Assembly: GCF_024666525.1 (NCBI RefSeq)
Contig: NZ_CP088294.1
Span: forward strand, 62,001 to 126,000
DNA length: 64,000 nucleotides
Direction of reading: 5' to 3'
Origin: Pseudomonas sp. J452
GTDB lineage: Bacteria; Pseudomonadota; Gammaproteobacteria; Pseudomonadales; Pseudomonadaceae
This document shows, in pieces, positions 58,277 to 64,000 of the stretch (positions are counted from its first letter, which is position 1; each line of letters opens with the position of its first letter). Made by a program: the position numbers and the translations under genes. Below the pieces are notes generated by a model. It was not told the DNA's origin and searched no databases. It was given only the letters and a program-made list of their open reading frames with translations.

Positions 58277-59299
58277 TCACAGCGCCAACGGCGCCCGCTC
58301 GCAGAGCGTCTTCAACGCACTCACCCACTGCGGATGCTCGTTCAGGCACGACACCAGCACCAGCTCCTCGCCACCGGCTGCCTGGAACTGCTCGCGGCCG
58401 CGGTCGCCGATCTCTTCCAGGGTTTCGATGCAGTCGGCGACGAAGGCCGGGCACATCACCAGCAACTTCTTCACCCCGGCCTTGCCCAATTCGTCGAGGC
58501 GCGTTTCGGTGTAGGGTTCGATCCACTTGGCGCGGCCCAGGCGCGACTGGAACGACACCGACCACTGCCCCGGCTTGAGTCCGGCGCGCTCGGCAAACAG
58601 TTCGGCACTGCGCAGGCACTGGGCGCGGTAGCAATTGGCAAGCACTTGCGGCGAAGCCGTCTTGCAGCAGTCGGCACCCTTGAGGCAATGGCCGCTGGGG
58701 TCGAGCTTGTGCAGGTGGCGCTCGGGCAGGCCGTGAAAGCTCAGCAGCAGGTGGTCGAAGCCCTGCTCCAGGTGCGGCTGGGCGCTGGCAACCAGGGCAT
58801 CGAGGTACTCCGGCTGGTCATAGAACGGCGCCAGGGTGGCGAATTGCAGCGCCAGTTTGTGCTCGCGCACCACGCGCTTGGCCTCCTCGATCACCGTGGT
58901 CGTGGTGCTGTCGGCGAACTGCGGATACAGCGGCGCCAGGGTCACGCGCTTGACGCCCTGCTCGGCCAGGCGCAGCAGGGCCTTCTCGATCGACAGCGGG
59001 CCGTAGCGCATGGCCAGTTCCACCGGTCCCTGCTGCCACAGCGGAGTGATCGCCTGTTGCAGGCGCTGGCTGAGCACCACCAGTGGCGAGCCTTCCGGCC
59101 ACCAGATCGAGGCATAGGCGTGCGCCGACTGCGCCGGGCGCTTGAGCAGAATCAGCGACACGATCAGGCGGCGCAATGGCCAGGGCAGGTCGATGACATA
59201 AGGGTCCATGAGGAACTGGTTGAGGTAGCGCCGCACATCGGCCACCGAAGTGGAGGCCGGCGAACCCAGGTTGACCAACAGCAGGGCATGATCTGTCAT
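58277..59299 (-). CDS. hemH: Ferrochelatase
   Basis: This 340-residue enzyme inserts Fe2+ into protoporphyrin IX in the last step of heme synthesis. The active-site His lies in [23 protein letters not shown], with the conserved Glu in [22 protein letters not shown] is the N-terminal signature and [17 protein letters not shown] the phosphate/metal region. It overlaps the upstream TIGR01777 gene by 4 nt and is followed after 1 bp by the binding protein gene. Confidence 0.96.
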   Translation of the reverse strand: MTDHALLLVNLGSPASTSVADVRRYLNQFLMDPYVIDLPWPLRRLIVSLILLKRPAQSAHAYASIWWPEGSPLVVLSQRLQQAITPLWQQGPVELAMRYGPLSIEKALLRLAEQGVKRVTLAPLYPQFADSTTTTVIEEAKRVVREHKLALQFATLAPFYDQPEYLDALVASAQPHLEQGFDHLLLSFHGLPERHLHKLDPSGHCLKGADCCKTASPQVLANCYRAQCLRSAELFAERAGLKPGQWSVSFQSRLGRAKWIEPYTETRLDELGKAGVKKLLVMCPAFVADCIETLEEIGDRGREQFQAAGGEELVLVSCLNEHPQWVSALKTLCERAPLAL

Positions 59300-60201
59300 G
59301 CAGCGTCCTTAAACAGAGCGGCCAGGGCCGAATCGATAGCGGTAAAACGGAACTCATAGCCGGCGGCCAGCGCCCGCTGCGGCAGGGCCTTCTGCCCGCC
59401 GAGCAGCAGGCCGGACAGTTCGCCCAGGCCGACTTTCAATAACAACCCCGGCAGCGGCAACAGCGCCGGGCGCTGCAGGGCCCGGCCGAGAGCCTGGGCG
59501 AAGGCTTTGTTGCGCACCGGCTGCGGCGCGCAGGCATTATAGGGACCGTGGGCGTCGGGGTGCTGCAAGAGAAAGTCGATCAGGCCGATTTGGTCCTCCA
59601 GGTGAATCCACGGCATCCACTGCCGACCATTACCGATCGGCCCGCCCAGGCCCAGTTTGAACGGCAGCAGCAGGCGTTGCAGGAAGCCACCATCGCCCGC
59701 CAGCACCAGACCGGTACGCAGCAGTACCACGCGAATACTCAGCTCCTCGGCGCGCAGGGCAGTTTCTTCCCAGGCGCTGCACAACTGCGCGGCGAAATCC
59801 TCCACCACCGGCGGGCTGTCCTCGTGCAGTTCGCGCTCGCCGCCATCGCCGTACCAGCCCACGGCGGAGCCAGAAATCAGCACTTTCGGCCGCTGCGTGC
59901 GACCTTCCAGCCAGGCCAGCAGTTGCTCGGTCAAGGCCACCCGACTGGCCCACAGCAGCGCCTTGCGCTTGTGCGTCCAGGGTCGATCGGCGATCGGCGC
60001 GCCGGCCAGGTTGATCACTGCATCCAGCGGGCCGTCACCGTAGTCCTCGAGGCGGCCGATGGCGCGCACTGGCGCCCCGCACAAGCCGGCCACCCGGTCA
60101 GGCGTACGACTCCATACGGTCAGCTGATGACCCTGCTGCAACCACAGGCGACAGAGTGCGCGACCGATCAAACCTGTACCGCCGGTCAGCAAGATGTGCA
60201 T
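59296..60201 (-). CDS. TIGR01777-family SDR epimerase-like protein (YfcH type)
   Basis: This 301-residue NAD(P)-binding protein has [13 protein letters not shown] at about 6-18, [91 protein letters not shown], and a C-terminal DUF1731 domain ([16 protein letters not shown]). The family occurs near hemH in Pseudomonas but its reaction is unknown. It overlaps hemH (ATGA) and is divergent from the FAD oxidoreductase gene. Confidence 0.92.
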   Translation of the reverse strand: MHILLTGGTGLIGRALCRLWLQQGHQLTVWSRTPDRVAGLCGAPVRAIGRLEDYGDGPLDAVINLAGAPIADRPWTHKRKALLWASRVALTEQLLAWLEGRTQRPKVLISGSAVGWYGDGGERELHEDSPPVVEDFAAQLCSAWEETALRAEELSIRVVLLRTGLVLAGDGGFLQRLLLPFKLGLGGPIGNGRQWMPWIHLEDQIGLIDFLLQHPDAHGPYNACAPQPVRNKAFAQALGRALQRPALLPLPGLLLKVGLGELSGLLLGGQKALPQRALAAGYEFRFTAIDSALAALFKDAA

Positions 60202-60327
60202 GGCATCGTCCTCGCATGGCGTTAACCACCAGTCTCACCCTAGTCTGAATTATGACGCTAACGCGTGCCTTGTCCGCCGCGTTGCAACGTCGCAGTTTCA
60301 ACAGGTCCGCGATTGGAACCGATAAAA

Positions 60328-60355
60328 GCTGTACAGGCAATTATATTTGTACAGC
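60328..60355. promoter_or_regulatory. Inverted repeat GCTGTACA-N12-TGTACAGC, candidate operator
   Basis: A perfect 8-bp inverted repeat with an A/T-rich centre (ggcaattatatt) lies 45 bp upstream of the FAD oxidoreductase start and 127 bp from the divergent TIGR01777 gene. TATATT within it could be the -10 box. The regulator is unknown; the spacing suits a dimeric regulator such as a MerR, LysR or GntR member. Confidence 0.6.
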
Positions 60356-60396
60356 ATTAGTCTAGAGCGTAGCCTGTCACAAAGGACACGAGGTAG

Positions 60397-61607
<1,211 letters not shown>

Positions 61608-61635
61608 CCCCCTGACCCAGGACACGCAGCTTCTT

Positions 61636-61703
61636 GTAGGAGCCAGCTTGCTGGCGATCCTACCGAACCCTGACCCATTGATCGCCAGCAAGCTGGCTCC
61701 TAC
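61636..61703. repeat. REPIN-type inverted pair (family B, stem variant)
   Basis: Arms 61636-61658 and 61681-61703 are perfect inverted copies with a ~22-base centre. The arms have the same sequence as at 46848, apart from one base in that copy. Confidence 0.9.
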
Positions 61704-61757
61704 ACAAGCCGGCCAGGCGACGGGGATGGGGCTCCGGCGGCGCGATCTTGTGGGACA

Positions 61758-62768
61758 ATGCCGCTCCAGTTCGCCGAAACGCCCAGCATGCCGCCAATAT
61801 CCGATATACCCGCCGCCCCCATCTCGCCCAGCAGCCCGGCGCTGCTGCACCCGCGCAACCGTCACCAGGGCCGCTACGACTTCCCCCGGCTGATCGAGGC
61901 CAGCCCGGAGCTGGCCGAGTTCGTCATCCTCAACCCCTACGGCAAGCAGAGCATCGACTTCGCCAACCCGGAGGCAGTGCGGGCCTTCAACCGCGCGCTG
62001 CTGCGCCAGCTGTACGGCCTGCAGCACTGGGACATTCCGCCGGGCTACCTGTGCCCGCCGATCCCCGGCCGCGCCGACTACGTGCACGGCCTGGCCGACC
62101 TGCTGGCCAGCGACAACAGTGGCGAGATTCCGCGCGGCGCGGCAATCCGCGCGCTGGACATCGGCACCGGCGCCAGCTGCATCTACCCACTGCTCGGCCA
62201 TAGCGACTACGGCTGGCACTTCCTCGGTTCGGACATCGACGACACGGCCCTGGCCTCGGCCCGCGCCATCATTCAGGCCAACGGCCTGGACGGCGCCATT
62301 GCCCTGCGCCAGCAACTGCAACGCGGGCAGATCTTCAAGAGCCTGCTGCAGGACGGTGAGCGCTTCGCCCTGACCCTATGCAACCCGCCCTTCCACGCCA
62401 ACGCCGAGGAAGCCGCCAGCGGCAGCCGGCGCAAGTGGAAGAACCTCGGCAAACTCGACCCCAAGCGCAAGCTGCCGGAACTCAACTTCGGCGGGCAGAG
62501 CGCCGAGCTGTGGTGCACCGGCGGCGAGGCCAGCTTCCTCAAGCGCATGATCGCCGAAAGCGCCGCGTTCGCCGGCCAGGTGCTGTGGTTCAGCAGCCTG
62601 GTGTCCAAAGCCAGCAACGTGCCTTACGCCGAGAACCTGCTGAAGAAGGCCGGTGCAGTAGAAGTGCGCTGTGTCGACATGGCCCAGGGCAACAAGCAGA
62701 GCCGCTTCGTCGCCTGGACCTTCCACAGCCCCGAGCAACGCGCGGCCTGGCTGCGCACGGCGGGCTAA
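61758..62768 (+). CDS. rlmF: 23S rRNA (adenine-1618-N6)-methyltransferase
   Basis: This 336-residue SAM-dependent N6-adenine methyltransferase acts on A1618 of 23S rRNA. It carries the [26 protein letters not shown] signature of RlmF, the SAM motif [17 protein letters not shown] at about 133-149, [13 protein letters not shown], and the catalytic [13 protein letters not shown]. The length exceeds E. coli RlmF by ~28 residues at the N terminus. ATG 61788 (MPPISD) is an alternative start; 61758 is kept because ggga lies just upstream. Confidence 0.93.
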   Translation: MPLQFAETPSMPPISDIPAAPISPSSPALLHPRNRHQGRYDFPRLIEASPELAEFVILNPYGKQSIDFANPEAVRAFNRALLRQLYGLQHWDIPPGYLCPPIPGRADYVHGLADLLASDNSGEIPRGAAIRALDIGTGASCIYPLLGHSDYGWHFLGSDIDDTALASARAIIQANGLDGAIALRQQLQRGQIFKSLLQDGERFALTLCNPPFHANAEEAASGSRRKWKNLGKLDPKRKLPELNFGGQSAELWCTGGEASFLKRMIAESAAFAGQVLWFSSLVSKASNVPYAENLLKKAGAVEVRCVDMAQGNKQSRFVAWTFHSPEQRAAWLRTAG

Positions 62769-62771
62769 GGC

Positions 62772-63383
62772 ATGCCGTTCAGCCTGCAGGGCGTCTGCGA
62801 GTACCGCGAGGAAATCCGCAAGAGCCGCTTCCTCGCCCTGGCCGCGCCAATCGCCAGTACCGATGAGGCCCTGGCCTTTATCCAGCAGCACAGCGACCTC
62901 AGTGCCTCGCACAATTGCTGGGCCTTCAAGTGCGGCCAGCAGTACCGTTTCAGCGACGATGGCGAGCCGGGCGGCACGGCGGGCCGACCGATCCTCGCGG
63001 CCATCGACCACCAGGATTGCGACCAGGTAGTGGTGCTGGTGATCCGCTGGTACGGCGGCATCCAGCTCGGCACCGGCGGCCTGGCCCGCGCCTATGGCGG
63101 CAGCGCGGCGAAGTGCCTGCAGGGTGGCCAGCGCATTGCGCTGATCCAGCGGCTACAGGCACGCTGCCATATCCCCTTTGCCGAGCTGGAACGGGTCAAG
63201 GCCCGCCTGGGCCAATGGCAAGCTCGCATCGAACGGGAAAGCTTCGATGCCGAGGGCGCCGATTGCCAACTGAGCCTGCCGGTGGCCAATCTGCAGCAGG
63301 TCAGCGAACAACTGATCGAACTGGGCCGCGGGCGCATCCGTCTGGAAATACTTGACCCAGGGCATAGGCCGCGTCGTACATAG
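62772..63383 (+). CDS. YigZ/IMPACT family protein
   Basis: This is a 203-residue protein of the YigZ family, whose N-terminal domain (UPF0029) resembles the C-terminal domain of IMPACT. The signature is SASHNCWAFKCGQQYRFSDDGEPGGTAGRPILAAIDHQDCDQVVVLVIRWYGGIQLGTGGLARAYG (residues 44-110), followed by a smaller DUF1949 domain. The cellular role is not established, though nucleic-acid or nucleotide binding has been proposed. It starts 3 bp after the rlmF stop and is probably co-transcribed with it. Confidence 0.9.
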   Translation: MPFSLQGVCEYREEIRKSRFLALAAPIASTDEALAFIQQHSDLSASHNCWAFKCGQQYRFSDDGEPGGTAGRPILAAIDHQDCDQVVVLVIRWYGGIQLGTGGLARAYGGSAAKCLQGGQRIALIQRLQARCHIPFAELERVKARLGQWQARIERESFDAEGADCQLSLPVANLQQVSEQLIELGRGRIRLEILDPGHRPRRT

Positions 63384-63453
63384 AACGCCAACCCTCGCAC
63401 TGTTGCAGCTATTCTGCACAGGAAGCGCGGCAACCAGCCAGTAAGGGGCACCG

Positions 63454-64000
63454 ATGAACTGCAAGCGACTGTTAGCCGTGCTGGTTCTGCTGTGCAGCCC
63501 GCTGACCCAGGCGCAATCCCCAGAGGAACTGCGCATCAGCGTCGGCGACTGGCCGCCCTACCTGTCTGCCGAGCTCAAGCATGGCGGGGTCATCGCCCAC
63601 CTGATCAGCGACCTGTTCGCCGACGAAGGCTACCGGGTCAATTTCCAGTTCCTGCCCTGGCCCAGGGCCTATGCCGCCGCTGCGGCCGGTCGCTTCGATG
63701 CCAGCGCCGTGTGGATGCACAAGAGCGAGCGTGAGGCCGACTTCCTATTCAGCGCCCCGCTGCTCAACGAACAGTTCGTATTCTTCCACCTGAAAAGCCA
63801 GCCCTTCGACTGGCACAGTTTCAGCGACCTGGACGGCATGCGCCTCGGCGGCGGCCTGGAGTACAGCTACGGCGAAGCGTTCGACAGCTTCCTGAGCAAG
63901 GGCACGGTGAAGATGGAGCGGGTCTCCAGCGACCGGCAGAATTTCGAGAAGCTGCTCAAGGAGCGCGTGTCCCTCTACCCGCAGGAACTCAACGTCGGTT
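63454..64000 (+). CDS. Periplasmic substrate-binding protein, SBP_3 family (5' part)
   Basis: The frame opens at ATG 63454 behind AGGGG and runs off the right edge after 182 codons. A signal peptide (MNCKRLLAVLVLLCSPLTQA) precedes the type 3 binding domain with ELRISVGDWPPYLSAELKHGG, LPWPRAYAAAAAGRFDASAVWMHKSEREADFLFSAPLLNEQFVFFHL and LDGMRLGGGLEYSYGEAF, the standard amino-acid-binding lobe layout. It is the third orphan binding protein in this window. Whether ABC or sensor domains follow cannot be seen. Confidence 0.85.
   Translation, partial: MNCKRLLAVLVLLCSPLTQAQSPEELRISVGDWPPYLSAELKHGGVIAHLISDLFADEGYRVNFQFLPWPRAYAAAAAGRFDASAVWMHKSEREADFLFSAPLLNEQFVFFHLKSQPFDWHSFSDLDGMRLGGGLEYSYGEAFDSFLSKGTVKMERVSSDRQNFEKLLKERVSLYPQELNVG

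Overview
This window looks like a chromosomal segment of a high-GC gammaproteobacterium of the genus Pseudomonas. The first 12 kb follows the gene order nadC, tRNA-Thr, pilin locus, pilB, pilC, pilD, coaE, yacG and then three small conserved genes, which I recall as the P. aeruginosa PA4524-PA4533 order. Other genus hallmarks are CueR-controlled copper genes, RND efflux with a divergent TetR regulator, REP/REPIN repeats between genes and many c-di-GMP proteins. Species cannot be fixed from the sequence alone.

Layout. 1-2200: the 3' part of nadC, a decayed IS1182-like element lodged inside the loop of nadC's terminator, and tRNA-Thr. 2244-5651: an A/T-richer cassette transcribed leftward. It holds a very short type IV pilin (61 aa) behind a sigma-54 promoter, a separate secreted cysteine-rich protein, and a three-gene ABC exporter set. 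5827-11967: pilBCD-coaE-yacG and three conserved hypothetical or membrane genes. 12207-18066: a large PAS/GAF/GGDEF/EAL protein and an MFS exporter. 18067-23178: RND pump, adaptor and TetR regulator. 23196-29791: copper chaperone, Cu-ATPase, CueR, a TonB-dependent receptor and a ferritin. 30056-36288: SDR, LysR, EamA, RIO kinase, LysR and NAD(P)-binding genes plus a DUF2218 gene. 36571-42590: a three-gene signalling operon (periplasmic binding protein, hybrid kinase, HD-GYP response regulator with degenerate active site). 42786-48837: ada, a MazG-like gene, cmoM, two DUF4136 lipoproteins, GNAT, DMT and a diguanylate cyclase. 49120-57233: a LysR regulator divergent from a beta-oxidation and alcohol/ester catabolism cluster. 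57433-64000: binding protein, hemH, a TIGR01777 gene, an FAD oxidoreductase, rlmF, a YigZ-family gene and the start of another binding protein.

The most interesting region is the pilin cassette at 2244-5651. In P. aeruginosa the interval between tRNA-Thr and pilB is a known site of pilin allele exchange, where pilA is followed by accessory genes (tfpO/W/Y/Z). Here the usual ~150-residue pilin is replaced by a 52-residue mature pilin that is only the N-terminal helix. A separate secreted globular protein with six cysteines follows, and then an ABC-2 exporter with a helical membrane-anchored partner. This resembles the split PilA-N/PilA-C pilin of Geobacter sulfurreducens placed on a standard Pseudomonas PilB/PilC/PilD assembly machine. 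I infer a distinct, probably horizontally acquired pilin allele class; the inference rests on sequence reading and remembered family sequences, not on a search.

The spaces between genes are rich in paired inverted repeats of at least four families and two MITE-like elements. Several of these begin exactly at, or supply, the stop codon of the preceding gene.
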